DNA of 64,000 bases from positions 62,001-126,000 of the forward strand of contig JBBPSI010000053.1 in assembly GCA_038093515.1 (NCBI GenBank), written 5' to 3'. This document shows, piece after piece, positions 25,191 through 36,652 of this stretch (position 1 is the first letter of the stretch; each line of letters begins with the position of its first letter). The translations under genes and the position numbers were made by a program. The notes below the pieces were generated by a model. It saw only the letters and a list, made by a program, of their open reading frames with translations, had not been told where the DNA came from and did not search any database. The stretch is from Butyriboletus loyo (lineage: Eukaryota; Basidiomycota; Agaricomycetes; Boletales; Boletaceae).

Positions 25191-27415
25191 AGCAGGACGG
25201 TGTAGGCCGGTCAGGTCTTGACTCATTTGAAACCCAATCTAACGATCCGTGCGCGCGCGGCACGGGCCAACATGAACAAAATTCAAGACCGTAGGTGCTT
25301 TGGTGCTCTACGAACCGATCCGTTGCCAGCAGCGACTTAAAAATTGTTGGAACGGGCAGTTGGTGGATGATCCAGGGTGTACTAGGCCAGTGACTGAGTT
25401 AGGTCTTGACCAGTTTGAGCTAACGGACCGCGCGGGCCAACACAAATAAATGTGAGACCTGCCACCTCCTGTGAATTAATTCGTTCCTAGACCTTACCCT
25501 ACAGTGGCTGCAGTCTGCGTTTGGTTAGACTGATTAGCTGCCGTTAGTCTCGAACCGTGAAGCGGAAGCGGAGTTGAAAACAACCATATTTCTGGGATCT
25601 TGGAAAGTTGTTGGCCAATGAGAGAGGGCTCGCCAGCGTTTATTTCTGCTTCGCTGACCCATAACAATTTACGCCACCTTACGTTCGCCGCATTGAAGAC
25701 GATAAAGCAGCCGCATCATTTCCAGGAACTCCGCCGTACCATCGCAGCTAGCCGGATACAGTTCTCGATATCAGAGTCACTTGTACAAAACTGGCCAATG
25801 TGTCACGGTCCAGCGAGTTCCAGAACAATGTAACTTTTGGTTCGTGATCGGTGGTAAATGAACGGCCAAAGCCGTCCCCAGTATGCACAACCCTCAGCAA
25901 CGACGTGATTCCTGTGATCCTGTCGGCTAACCTTCTGGATAAGTACCCGTTTAAAAGGCAAGTCCAGAGCGCACACGTTGCGCCGCCAGTGTCTCTCCAC
26001 GGTGATACTGTTCTGGCCGGATAACGACGATCGGATTAACTTGTTCATGTTCACTAGGCACACAGGGTTATCGCTTGACGACTCGGACTCTACCCCAGAC
26101 CGTCGAGAACTGCGCGCTTGGAGGACGTCATCGATCGAGAAAGAACTTTATTACGGGACAAATGCCACAATCGTTCCCCCCAAAATAAAATCAGCGAAGC
26201 CCATTCCATCGCAATTGAAATGTCTATTTCAGACTGCCAATCCTAGGCCGAGCTAGCGCTGCACACGTTCGTCAGGTGTAATTCGGCTTGGATGTGATTC
26301 ACGTCGTGGTCGATGTTGCGGGGTTGTGGGCACTGGGCAGAAGGTAAGCGAGGATCCCGGACGGTTCGGATCGACGGAGGAGCGAAGGCGGGGCCAACAA
26401 CGACGGGCAGTGCACCGATCGGTTTGACCGTCTATCGCACATCGCACATCGCACATCGACGGCTTGTCTCATATGGTTCAGCATCTGCAGTGGGTCAACC
26501 CGCTAATCGATTAATCTAAACCGTCTCTTTTTTTTCTTTGCGCGGCACATTGCCTCTGGGGGGGAGTTTCAATGACACACGCATGGGGAATCTGGACGAT
26601 GCTCAACGGTCATAAGTGAACCACGCCTCCGACTCTTTAAATGTGGACTAGGTTTAGCCCGTTTCAAGGCCAGGATTCGTGCAGCTGGTGGGCCGCTTCC
26701 AAGGCGGTTCGACCACGGTCGAGGTGGCCGCTGAGAAGACGCAGAAACGACAAGTTGGGCTCGCCTATCTATACGTAAGTATACTCTATCCCGAACTGCA
26801 CGGCTACGGCCCTTGCCTAGACAAGTAAAGCGAACTCGGATCCGAACAGAAGTCCCCAAGGCTCCAAGGGAGGGCCAAGGGCTAATAAGCAGAAGACGTA
26901 TTTTTATTTTTATTTATTTCTCGTCCCCCCGATTGGTTGACTTGATGGGCCATCATGCTCACGATCATATCACAGAGGCGGTGGTGAGTCACTTCCCGAC
27001 GACGAGAGATAAGAGATAAGCGGGGTCTGTAGAGACGGTCGGTATCTGTACGAACCTGATGCCATCAGAGTTGGTCTTTTGCCCAGTCTCGTCCGCGGGG
27101 ATCGTCGAACCAGCGATGTGATACCGGTCGATCTTCGTTAGAAAAGACACGAATTTGCTCGATCACAAATGCACATTGCAACTCAAGTACTAGAATGGCA
27201 AACCATGAAGGAAAACAAACGACTTCAACGACAGGCATGTAGAAATAAAGATACTGACGAGATTCAATGCCTTCGTACAATGACGCACGCCAAAACGTAC
27301 ACGAAAAAAGCAGACCATCAAACCCCCTGACGCACCAACGATCGGCATTCCCGCACCACGCCTTTGCGAAACAAAGGGGCACGAACGTGCCCACGAATTA
27401 TCGTTAGTTTTCGTG
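25191..27415. other. Gene-poor stretch with a diverged direct repeat and GCACATC repeats
   Basis: No supported gene. A diverged direct repeat is visible: about 25207-25293 and 25398-25460 share the order AGGTCTTGAC, CAATCTAACG/GAGCTAACGG, a CG-rich run, GGGCCAACA and AAGACC/GAGACC. Three tandem CGCACATCG-like units lie at 26438-26458. Open frames (26569-26859 minus and others) have no motifs. Confidence 0.45.
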
Positions 27416-29797
27416 TTATTGATTCACAGCACCATACTGCGGCGTCGGATGTTGTAACAACATCCCCGTATCCTTCGCGTCGCCATTGTCGTGCTGTTGC
27501 TGCTGCTGTAGAAGTGGTTGAGTATAGTAATGCATTTGATGTTGTTGGATCTGTTGTTGGATTTGTTGCGGCGTAAGTGGAGCGAGTGGCGAAAACGACG
27601 TGTGCCCGGTTGGGAGAGGGGAAGAGCCTAACAGGGGGGTACACTGGCTGGAGGTGGTGTGGATGCTGCGTTCGCGTTCGACAATTCTGTCAATAGGTTT
27701 ACGTGAGTGACTGTCGAATGCACGGTGAGGTGGGGGCGAGAACAAGCGGGGTGGGAGGAAAATCGGAAGGAGACGGTATACGTACCCCCGCATCATAGCT
27801 GCATTCGTAAGTCGCTTTGCATGCCGTTTACTTTGATTGTCCTCGTACTGATCCGTCTCGTCGACAATTTCTTCAGAAATGATCTCCTATCCGAGCCATC
27901 AGGGCAATCGTGGCAGGGCAGCGGAACGTGAATGCAATGGGAAAGGGCGCGAAATGATATCAGACCGTTAGGGAGAACAGGCGAATCTCACGCACACCAG
28001 ACTTACCTCGATAATGTCTACATACCATCCGGTCGGTCGGTGACAAGACCAAGGTAGACAGGTAAGACAACGCATGACACTGCGGCAAACAGACCTACCC
28101 TCAAGAGTCACGACACCAATAGCTCCTTCGGCAAAACCAGGTGTCCGGCTCACTAGCAATAAATGCGCACGTCCAGTTTGACTGACAATAGATGTGAGAC
28201 AACACAACTCCAGACCGAGCGACGCTCACGTACAAATAATCCAACGCATGGAAACAATTGATGGATGGATGTGCTTCTGGCAAAATCGAGAGTTTGAAAT
28301 CGGAGACCGGGAGCGCTTTTGCGGGGTCGTACGCGAGGAGCTATAGCAATGCAAGCCATGAGCATCTCCGGATGACACTGAATCAGTGATCAAAGAAAAT
28401 AACCTTCTTGACAAGAAGCAGCCCCTGGAAAGCGAGTGGGTTGCCTGGTTCATGGACAGGTATGCGCGAATAGCCGCTGTTGAGTCTATTAAGTAATTGA
28501 ATAGTCAGAAAAACGTTATCTCTGTGGGGAGCGAACGTGCATGGTGTCCACGGTAGTGTGATCCAGAATTGTATCCGCGCAGAGCATCACGACATCCTAA
28601 CATGGTGGTTCTTTCAGTGAGCCTGAACGACTGCATGGCAGCGCGGGCGCACCTTGATGGGGGTCATGATGGTTTCCACATTTTTCGTGTTAAGCTCCAA
28701 GACGCCGTTGAGGATGCTAATTTCGTCATCGCGAAGGGGCTCCTCGCCATTGCGATGGAACTGGAGGAATGACTTGAGCTCCGCCTTCTTGTATGTGTGT
28801 GTCTCATTAGCACCGAGAACGTAATCCAAGAGCTTGGCGATGGGCCAGGCAATCGGGGCTTATGCGGCAATCAATTCGTATTTCTGGACGGAAAAGAAAG
28901 TAACATACCGAACAAGTACATGATAGATAGAACAAAGGGAGCGCAACGAGCGCCGATTGCGAGGCCATATCTCACGCTGGCTGCTTGTGGGATGATCCTA
29001 GAGACGGTTGAGCGTTCCAGACGCTCGAGAGGAGGAAGTGACGTACTCGCTACAGGGTGAAGCGTGATTATCAAAGTGAGAAGAACGGGAAAACCGGTGA
29101 GCCACATACCCGAAGATGACTGATGCAGATCAATAGATGAGGAAGCGGGGAAAACAATTAGATATGTAAGTCGTACCGATAGCGGTCGTAGAGATGGCAA
29201 TGGCGGCAATACCACCACCAAGCTGGGAAATTAGTTGAGGCGAAGTCCAAGGACGTAACAGCCAAATGATGCTTACGGCACCATCCAAGAAAATGGGCAA
29301 ACTCTCGTTGATGATCTGAGGAAGGTGTGAGAAAGGGAGGACGACATGCGAGACGTGTACAGACGACGTTGGCTAGGAGGAGGACCTGTTAGGAAGTGTA
29401 AGCAAGCGCGTGCAAGAGAGATGCGAGAGTACTGACGACGAGGACCCAATGACGACCTTTCTTCATAAGACTCAAGACTAGGAAGAATGAGGGACAGAAG
29501 GACGAGAGAAGCGGGAGAGGCACCTTTTTGCGCGTTTTTCCTTTCGACTATGTCTTCCGAGGAGGTTGCAAGGACGCGAAGGTGCAGCTCGTCAAGGCCC
29601 ATGAGCCCGAGAGTAAGGCTGACGCGGGGTCAGAGGGGGTCAGCCGCAAGGAGACGTGCGTACCCAGCAAAGACACCGCCGGCGAGGACGAGGACGGCAC
29701 TGATAGCGATTTTACCCCAGAATTCGGGTGAGCCGATCTGCTCCTCTGTGGAGTTGGGTAGGTCATGGGATAGGGGGTACAAGAGGGGAGGGACCAT
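27416..29797 (-). CDS. MAM3-like: CNNM/Mam3-like membrane protein (DUF21 plus CBS pair)
   Basis: This belongs to the CNNM/CorC/Mam3 family of DUF21-CBS membrane proteins linked to Mg2+ and other metal homeostasis (yeast Mam3p is vacuolar). ATG 29797 gives a short lumenal start, then a TM segment KIAISAVLVLAGGVFAG and, after a 45 nt intron, LTLGLMGLDELHLRVLATSS. The DUF21 domain continues with YGLAIGARCAPFVLSIMYLF (from about 28975) and KLLDYVLGANETHTYKKAEL (about 28835-28775). The family linker follows: DDEISILNGVLELNTKNVET (about 28735-28675) and IMTPIK, then a CBS pair. Recognisable there are ADTILDH, PLAFQGLLLVKK (about 28440), LSILPEAHPSIN, RAHLLLVSRTPGFAEGAIGV (about 28170-28110) and an EEIVDETDQYEDN segment (about 27880-27840). 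The last exon is Ser/Pro/Gln-rich with Gln runs and stops at 27416. Many introns; apparently intact. Confidence 0.88.
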
Positions 29798-31120
29798 CAG
29801 ACTCGGCTTGATGGTCGCTGGTAGAAAGAGAGCCCCTCTTATACATTATTGCTTGTTCGGCAGGTTTGAAATGCCGTTACAATCAAACATTATTCTGATT
29901 AGAGTCCCACGATGTCGCAATCACACCACAAGGCCCTACACAAGTTTACGAAGAAGAGGCTGAGCACTCAGCGTTTCAACGCCCTTCTGCCAGTTGCTGA
30001 TAAATTTTCTGAGTTCAGAAAACATGGAGCGGGAAACAAATGCTTTCTTCAAGCTTGCTCGCCTCCCGGAATAAACGAGAAAGCAAAGTCAACGTAACAC
30101 AAACCTTGCAGCCGCGAGCAATTTTCAGATTATGTAATTAGTCCATTCCCAAAAGTGGACGCTATCCACCACATAGCCATATTTTTAACATCACCCAGCT
30201 TGTTGGCCAGCTTCATAGCCAATGTAAATGGTATATGAATATGAATAACCACATCATGACAAATTTTGTGTGTGTCTGAGTCCCGTACAGCTGCCTAGCC
30301 GATAAAAGAAGCATATTCGCATCTTTGAAACCGATCCCAAAATACTGATCATGGGAGATTGGTCCCGGGACCATGACACTGATCGGGCAATTTCGTACCA
30401 ATGGCACTAGGCATTGTGTCGTTGATCACATCATGTTCACATCTTATCTGATCGAACTGGTCACTTCTGTTCCGTCCTCGGCGGTAATGTGGTTTCAGCA
30501 GTCCTCCCGGCTAACCAGTTCACCAACGTAGCAGCAGACCACTCCCCGCAACTAGTCCAAGGTTCTTAAAGTTGTCCTTGGTTGGTGCAGCCGAACTTGC
30601 CAAGGTCCTCGGAGCTCTTCTTACTTGATCAGAATTTAGAATCACAATTGTCGATCATTGCCGAACCTCGGCGATAACCATTATATTTTTAGGCAACGCC
30701 TCGTACTGTCGACTAGATATGGCAGGCGGCCGCCGCCCAGACCAGGGGTCATGCGGTCACGGTGGACTCCAAGAACCTGATAACAACTGTCCGACATCCG
30801 GCCCGGGAACATGATCACCCAGGACCATTGCAACCACCCCGCCTGGGTTTTTCGATTTCTACATTCCTAACCCCGTGACAATTAACCCTAACCCTAAACC
30901 CTCAAGTAAAAAGGGATCATGTCTTCCCGCTGCCGTCGAGTTCCAAACAAGTGCCTAAACGAGGTGTTGAGTAGATGAGGAGTGATAGTGATGCTATACG
31001 ACCAAACTCGACGTGCTAGTCGTAAATTTTGGACACCCCATACGCCCTAGCAACCCATACCTTGAGCCATCCTGGTGAGAGGAGGAAGTCGACTGTACTT
31101 GGAATGGCACGTGACTAGTG
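29798..31120. other. Divergent spacer with a telomere-like motif
   Basis: This lies between divergent MAM3-like (-) and TRM2 (+) genes. No gene is supported. A short TTAACCCTAACCCTAAACCC run at about 30882-30901 resembles two and a half telomere repeat units inside the chromosome. The AT-rich part 30100-30420 and the part 30470-30840 hold nothing I recognise. Confidence 0.45.
30882..30901. repeat. Interstitial telomere-like CCCTAA run
   Basis: The sequence reads TTAACCCTAACCCTAAACCC, matching the fungal telomere unit TTAGGG on the other strand for about two and a half units. It is too short to prove telomeric origin. Confidence 0.4.
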
Positions 31121-33019
31121 ATGCTCACCTTCTTTCGAGGACTGGGCCGACGGTGCACCCGTTCGATAATGACATCGCGACCAAGACCATCCCCCGACGG
31201 CGACGTGACCATACCAAGAGAAAAGCGACCCCGCATCGCCCGAACACGGCGGTGCCGCGTCATCGAACCATACTCACACGACGACGTCCTCTGGCACGAC
31301 GTCCGCGCCCTCCTCGGCGCCGACACCGTCCACCGCGCAGAGAAAGACACAGTGGACTGGGATGCGCCGTTCCATTTTCGAGAGGAGATCGAGGTCGTCG
31401 TCGATCGTCTTTCCTCGAACGGGGATGCCCTCGCGCTCGGTCCAGCACCGCGCTCGTCCTGGGTTATCGTGGCGCCGTTTGCACTCCCCGGCGAACGCAT
31501 ACGCGTGCGCGTGTACCGCAGCGCCCGTCTACATTCCTTTGCCGATCTTGTCTCTGTCGTCACACCCAACCCCGATCTGAGAGACGAAGGCAGAGTGCAG
31601 TGTAAATACTTTGGACAATGCTCTGGTTGCCAGTACCAAGTGCGTTCGTCGATGCCCTATGGATCGATCGGTCGTATACTCATGCTCGACCATAGATGCT
31701 CTCCTATGAAAAGCAGCTCGAGATCAAACGTGACGTCGTCATCAAGGCATACCAGAATTTTTCGAGTAAGATATGCGATCCCATACCCTAGTCCTTACTC
31801 AAACGAGTCTCTAGACCTACCCCCCTCTACAGTACCAACTGTCTTGCCCACCATTGGTTCCCCGAAACAATACCACTACCGTACAAAGATAACCCCCCAC
31901 TTCGAGGCTCCTCCCAAAAAGGCACGCGTCGATCCTTCACCCACCACCGACAAACCCGACTGGCTCAAGATCGGCTTCAACCAGATCGGAAAGAAGTCCG
32001 TCATCGACATCGAGGTCGGTCGTCTCCTTCTCCCACCCTTTGTCCTCTCACCTCACGCACCGCCCAGGAATGTCCCATCGCCACTCCAGTACTCAACCGA
32101 GCGTTCGGTCCGATACGCGACAACATCATCCAGTGAGCCTCACCACCACCTTTCCGTCCATTGACGCTGACTCGGAAACAGAAACATATGGTCCTACAAA
32201 AAAGGCGTCTCCCTCCTGCTTCGCGATTCTCTCGATCAGTCCACCCCTATCGACCTCACCGACCCCACCCCAGACAACCCAGCCCAACACATCTGCATCA
32301 CGGACCACAAAGCGACCGTGCGCGAACGCGTCGGCAACACCTACTTTGAGTTTCCCGGACACGCCTTTTTCCAAAACAACAATGCCATTCTCGTTCCACT
32401 CACCAATTATGCGCGGGACGCCATCTTTCCCGTCTCGACTTCGACTTCTGCAGACGCAGGCGCGGACGCAAACGTAAAGGTAGAGACAGACAACGCATCG
32501 CCAACGCACCTCGTCGACGCCTACTGCGGCAGCGGCCTCTTCTCCATCCTCCTCTCCCCCCACTTCCACACCGTCGCCGGCATCGAACTCGCCACCGACG
32601 CCATCCGCTCCGCCACTGCCAACGCCCAACTGAACGACCTCCCCCCGGACCGATGCACCTTTCTCGCCGGAGACGCCTCGGACATCTTTGCACGCGTGCA
32701 CGCCTTTCCGCGGGACAAGACGGCGGTGATCGTCGACCCGCCTCGCAAGGGGTGTGATACCAAGTTTGTGGAGCAGCTGTTGGCGTTTGGTGCGGGGACG
32801 GTGGTGTACGTGAGCTGTAACGTGCATACGCAGGCGAGGGATGTGGGGATGATAGTGAGGCGGTCCGAGGAGGCTGGGGTGGGTGGGACGCGGGGGCGGC
32901 AAAGGTACGTGTTGGAGAGTCTGAGGGGGTTCGATTTGTTCCCGCAGACAGCGCACGTCGAGAGTGTCGCGGTGTTGAGGCTAGTGTCGGTGGAGTCCGT
33001 CCGTCCGTTCGATGACTAA
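31121..33019 (+). CDS. TRM2: tRNA/rRNA (uracil-5-)-methyltransferase, TRM2/RumA family
   Basis: This SAM-dependent enzyme makes 5-methyluridine (m5U54 of tRNA in the yeast Trm2 family). An N-terminal TRAM-like beta-barrel (about 31375-31560) is followed by CKYFGQCSGCQYQ at about 31600-31638, and by ECPIATP near 32070. These four Cys match the [4Fe-4S] ligands of RumA-type enzymes. Then come SPKQYHYRTKITPHF, FEFPGHAFFQNNNAILVPL (about 32345-32400), the SAM motif LVDAYCGSGLFSI (about 32512-32550), VAGIEL and DPPRKGC (about 32735-32755). The catalytic Cys lies in VVYVSCNVHTQARD (about 32800-32842), and the C-terminus has FDLFPQTAHVESVAVL. Four introns are visible (about 31639-31695, 31760-31803, 32015-32069 and 32132-32181). 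ATG 31121 adds a basic 16-residue leader before a second ATG at 31169. Intact, about 560 residues. Confidence 0.92.
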
Positions 33020-33310
33020 TACGTAATACGATGTCGTCGATCTCGGCCGACTCCAATCTCACATCCATCGCTTATCAGGTCATGCGACCCAAAAAAAAAA
33101 AAAAAGATGTGCATCGCTAGCCCCCGTCTTGCGCCTAATCGCACGCTCGGGGGTTGAACGTTGCGCCGATAAAATATGACTCGATGCAGTGACTTTTTTT
33201 GTAAGAAAAGGAAGAGGGTCAAGATAGCGCTCTGTGCGATCGATACTCCCACTACTCCCACTACTCCCACTACCCCCGCTACTCGTCTGGAGACGTGTCC
33301 AAGACGAGAC
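33020..33310. promoter_or_regulatory. Short spacer with a 9-bp minisatellite
   Basis: This holds the TRM2 3' end (a run of about 15 A at 33090) and the aminotransferase promoter. Tandem ACTCCCACT units lie at about 33246-33286. If translation began at ATG 33176 they would code for a Pro-Thr-Thr repeat. Confidence 0.5.
33246..33286. repeat. ACTCCCACT minisatellite
   Basis: About four tandem 9-bp units lie directly upstream of the aminotransferase start, in a frame that could be read if an upstream ATG were used. Confidence 0.7.
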
Positions 33311-35051
33311 ATGACGATCGAGACACCCAACAAGCATGCAGAGACGCCGGCGAACGAGCGCGAGGAACTCGACGACGCTGGACTCGCACAGCTTGATGTG
33401 CGTTGCGCGCGTTCGATACGATCATCGGGCGTTTCGGGCTGAGATATACGTTCATGATGCGTGCCAGATCGCCAAATTGACCGTCAAGCTGACAGAGACG
33501 CTCAAACCCCTGCCAGATCTCAAGACAGTCCGGTGGGGTGTGGTGAGTGTCCCCCGTTCCCCGTCCCATGTCCCATGTCCTACATTTCTTCGTATCCCCC
33601 GTCGTCGTCGTCGTCGTCGTCCTTTAAACTTTATCAACATTTCCTTCTCGTTCGATCGACATCGATCGCGACGCGCCGATGATGTGACTGATTGGGAAAC
33701 TATAACAGAGCTTCAGCGACCACATGGCCATCACGACGTTCCATCCCGCCACTGGGTGGTCCCCTCCCGAGATCAAACCACACGCACCGCTCACGCTCGA
33801 CCCCTCCTCGTCCTGTTTCCAATATGGCACCAACATATTCGAGGGTATGAAGGTGCGTTTGTTACGGGCGCTCGACGTGTCGAGGAATTGAACACCGTTA
33901 ACCACGAGGCCTACCTTGGACCTGACGGCAAAGCGCGACTGTTTCGCCCTGAAATGAATATGCGACGCTTGGAGCGCTCCATGGCGCGTATGGCGCTTCC
34001 TGTGAGTGAGGTTGCTCCTCTGCCCATGTCCGCGTTCGCATCTATCCCTGTCTCGTTCTTCGTTGTCGTCATGGCCTCATCGCATGCGTCTGATAGCCCA
34101 TCGACGGTGACGGCGTCCTCGACCTGATCAAACGGCTCGTGCAGACTGAAAAACGATGGATCCCTACGTTGTCGGAATACAGTCTCTACCTCCGGCCGAC
34201 CGTCATCGGTACGCGACCAGGTGCGTTCTCCCGTGTTCGTTCATCCATCTTTGTGGGATGATGCTGATCGTGCTCTCCCCTCACAACGGTACCAGCACTC
34301 GGTGTGGCTGCTTCTGACCATGCGATCCTCTGCATTCTCACCTGCCCCAGCGGGCCCTACTTCCAACGACCCATCTCCCTGCTCGCAGTGAGCGACGTCG
34401 TGCGCGCATGGCCGGGTGGGACCGGCGGACACAAAGTTGCCGGAAACTACTCGCCAGGGTTCGTGCCCCTACGCGAGGCAGTAGCACAGGGATACGACCA
34501 AGTATTGTGGTTGTTTGGCGAAGAGAAATGGGTGACGGAGGGAGGTGCGATGAACGTCTTTGTCGTGCTCAAACGAGCCAACGGGGACGGTACGTGTTCC
34601 GGTTTCAGTTCCCGGGAACATTTGTCGCCGAAACTGAAGCGCACGCAAACGAATCGGGGTTACTGTAGGTTTGGATATCATCACGCCCCCTCTGGACGGG
34701 ACGATTCTGCCCGGCGTTACCCGCGCGTCGTGTCTCGCCCTTGCATCGGACCCTGACTTTTACGGATCCATCTCCTCTGATGCCCTCCATCCCGCCGAGC
34801 GTGCCTTTACGATCGCTGACCTCGAAGGCTGGTCCACCGATGGCACGCTGCTCGAAGTCCTCTGCGTCGGCACTGCCGCGATCGTGGCTGCCATACACCG
34901 GATCGGGTTCGAGGGGCGGGACATCCACGTACCGACGCACTCGATCGACAAGAACGGGTTGGGCCCCGTAGGGAGTGCGCTCAAAGCAAAGATTTTAGCG
35001 GTGCAGGAGGGTAGGGAGGAGTATGAAGGGTGGGGCGTCGTATGCGAGTAG
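33311..35051 (+). CDS. BAT: Branched-chain amino-acid aminotransferase (PLP class IV)
   Basis: This enzyme transfers the amino group between Leu/Ile/Val and 2-oxoglutarate, the last step of branched-chain amino-acid synthesis and the first of breakdown. Exons read in order: a short hydrophilic start (ATG 33311), KLTVKLTETLKPLPDL, SDHMAITTFHPATGW, CFQYGTNIFEGMK, AYLGPDGKARLFRPEMNMRR, RWIPTLSEYSLYLRPTVIGT and CPSGPYFQRPISLLAVSD. The PLP lysine lies in GGTGGHKVAGNYSPGF (Lys codon about 34433). Next are QVLWLFGEEKWVTEGGAMNV, LDIITPPLDGTILPGVTRAS and LLEVLCVGTAAIV, with the stop at 35049-35051. At least six introns; one near 33600 contains a (GTC)n tract at 33601-33620. No mitochondrial leader is evident from ATG 33311; an upstream ATG at 33176 would add a Lys/Arg/Thr-rich extension. 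Roughly 380-400 residues, normal for the family. Confidence 0.92.
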
Positions 35052-35418
35052 AAAATATTGTATCCCAGAAATGACAGTTTCCATATCGGTACACATGGTC
35101 CGTGCGCGCACTCTCGATCGTATATGTACCCTGCGTTCCCTTGATTGATTTCCTCATCTCTTGTGCTCGGGCATGTACTGTCGCCAGTGAGGTCTTTACC
35201 GAGGCACAGTCTTTTGCTGATTGCAAATTACACATCCGAACTCGTCTGTCAGCTTCGGCTTTCAGCAATTTTTGGAAAACCAAGCCTTTTTCGAGGTTTA
35301 TGTATGTCGAAAGATGAATTATTATTGTACATGTAGTTGATGGTATTTACATGGAAATGCTTATCATGGCGAGAACAAACTGAATAACTTACTCGGGTTG
35401 CTGGTCAATTACTATTCG
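35052..35418. other. Convergent 3' spacer
   Basis: This holds the 3' ends of the aminotransferase (+) and the ChaC-like gene (-). Nothing else is seen. Confidence 0.6.
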
Positions 35419-36652
35419 TCAATAGCACATCGTACTCTCTCCGCGTTCCTTGTCGAGTTGTCTGATCTTGTTCTGTGATACCATGATGTGAGTGTCCACG
35501 GAGATCTTGGAGTGCAATGATGTACCTCGAGAGTAAACAAGTGCGCATCGTACGACGCTGGTGCGAGCGTACGCATGCTCTCTGCTAGTTGGTAGAGATA
35601 ATCCTGTGTGTGTACGAGATCAACAGATGAAAACATGCAAGGAGAGAGCACATGCCTTGTTACGACCTGAGAATCCAACCGAGCGCCAGATATTTCCCGC
35701 AAGGGCATCCAGGGGTTCGGAGCGGACTGTGGGTGGCGTCGACTCAACTCTGGGAGGGGAAGGACGTCGGACGTACCAAAAGAGGGATTGTCCGGTCTGC
35801 TGACATAGCACTGCGGGTTTCCAGAGGCCATGTTATCACCCGGGGCCGACTTCAAAGGCAACAAGGCACCTACACATGCTCCGGCTATGACGACTTTCTC
35901 CACGCCATTGTCCATGGTATATACGTTCAACGTTTCTGTTGTATAGTCCTGCGACCACGCGTGTCACACCAGGTTATGATGCGAGAAGGTAAGAACACAC
36001 CGTCTCTCGGTTGTCTACGACGAGGCGCGCGTTAGTTCGAGACCGGGAAAACAGAGGTGAGACATACGTAGGTAACCACGTACTTCGGCGACGTACGCCG
36101 GGTCTATGGTAAACGCTACGCCTGTGCACCCGCCGTTATCAGGCGTCATCATGCACGCCGAGGGGATTACTCACCCCACACGAGGTGCTCGTCCGGAAAC
36201 GCATCCTGTTCGACGCCACGGCATCATAGAACCATGGTAGAAAGCGGACACATGAGTGAATCTGTCTCTACCTCGTTCTCTGGAGAGTTTGACACGCACA
36301 GATGTACAGATTTGGTCCCAGTCTTCTTTGTGAATGATTGTCACCACGCGTCCGGGTTTCTTGGGGTGCGTGAGCATAGACCCTGGATCGCGGCTGCAGA
36401 CCGACCTCTGGCGTCCCCCGATGGTCGTACGATTTCAAGGCAAAGCGACGGACGAACCCTTTCAAGAAGCCGGGCACTAAGGTGGTGTCAGGTATATAAC
36501 AGAGGCAAAAGGCGGAGCATACCCTGGGATATCACATGTGGGGGAGGCTATTGACCGCCAAGTTCTCGGTTCAGCTTGTTCAACCACGAGGAAAGACCCA
36601 CCTTGAAGATGAGGGATCCGTATCCGAACACAACGAATGGAGCGTCAGCCAT
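35419..36652 (-). CDS. GCG1: Glutathione-specific gamma-glutamylcyclotransferase (ChaC/Gcg1 type)
   Basis: This cytosolic enzyme cleaves glutathione to 5-oxoproline and Cys-Gly. ATG 36652 begins MADAPFVVFGYGSLIFK, the family's GYGS nucleotide-like binding loop. After a long first intron come PGFLKGFVRRFALKSYDHRG and TPE, a 46 nt intron, and KPGRVVTIIHKEDWDQ (about 36358-36311). Downstream exons give DAFPDEHLVWGVAFTIDPAY (about 36210-36090), a YTMDNGVEKVVIAG segment (about 35920), RPDNPSFG (about 35800), then LAGNIWRSVGFSGRNK (about 35703-35656). The last part is DYLYQLAESMRTLAPASYDA and HLFTLE (from about 35602), with a short basic end and a stop at 35419. The exon just before PGFLKGF is not resolved, and the catalytic Glu segment around 36050-35930 is inferred from context. 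Intact as far as can be seen. Confidence 0.82.

Noticed and set aside
26430..26460. Short tandem CGCACATCG-like units as a CRISPR array
   Set aside because: Only three directly adjacent 9-10 bp units without spacers, in a eukaryotic genome.
32126..32956. 276-codon minus-strand frame, and 32400-33068 minus
   Set aside because: Both lie antisense to TRM2 in GC-rich DNA; the plus strand carries all catalytic motifs in order. They are mirror frames.
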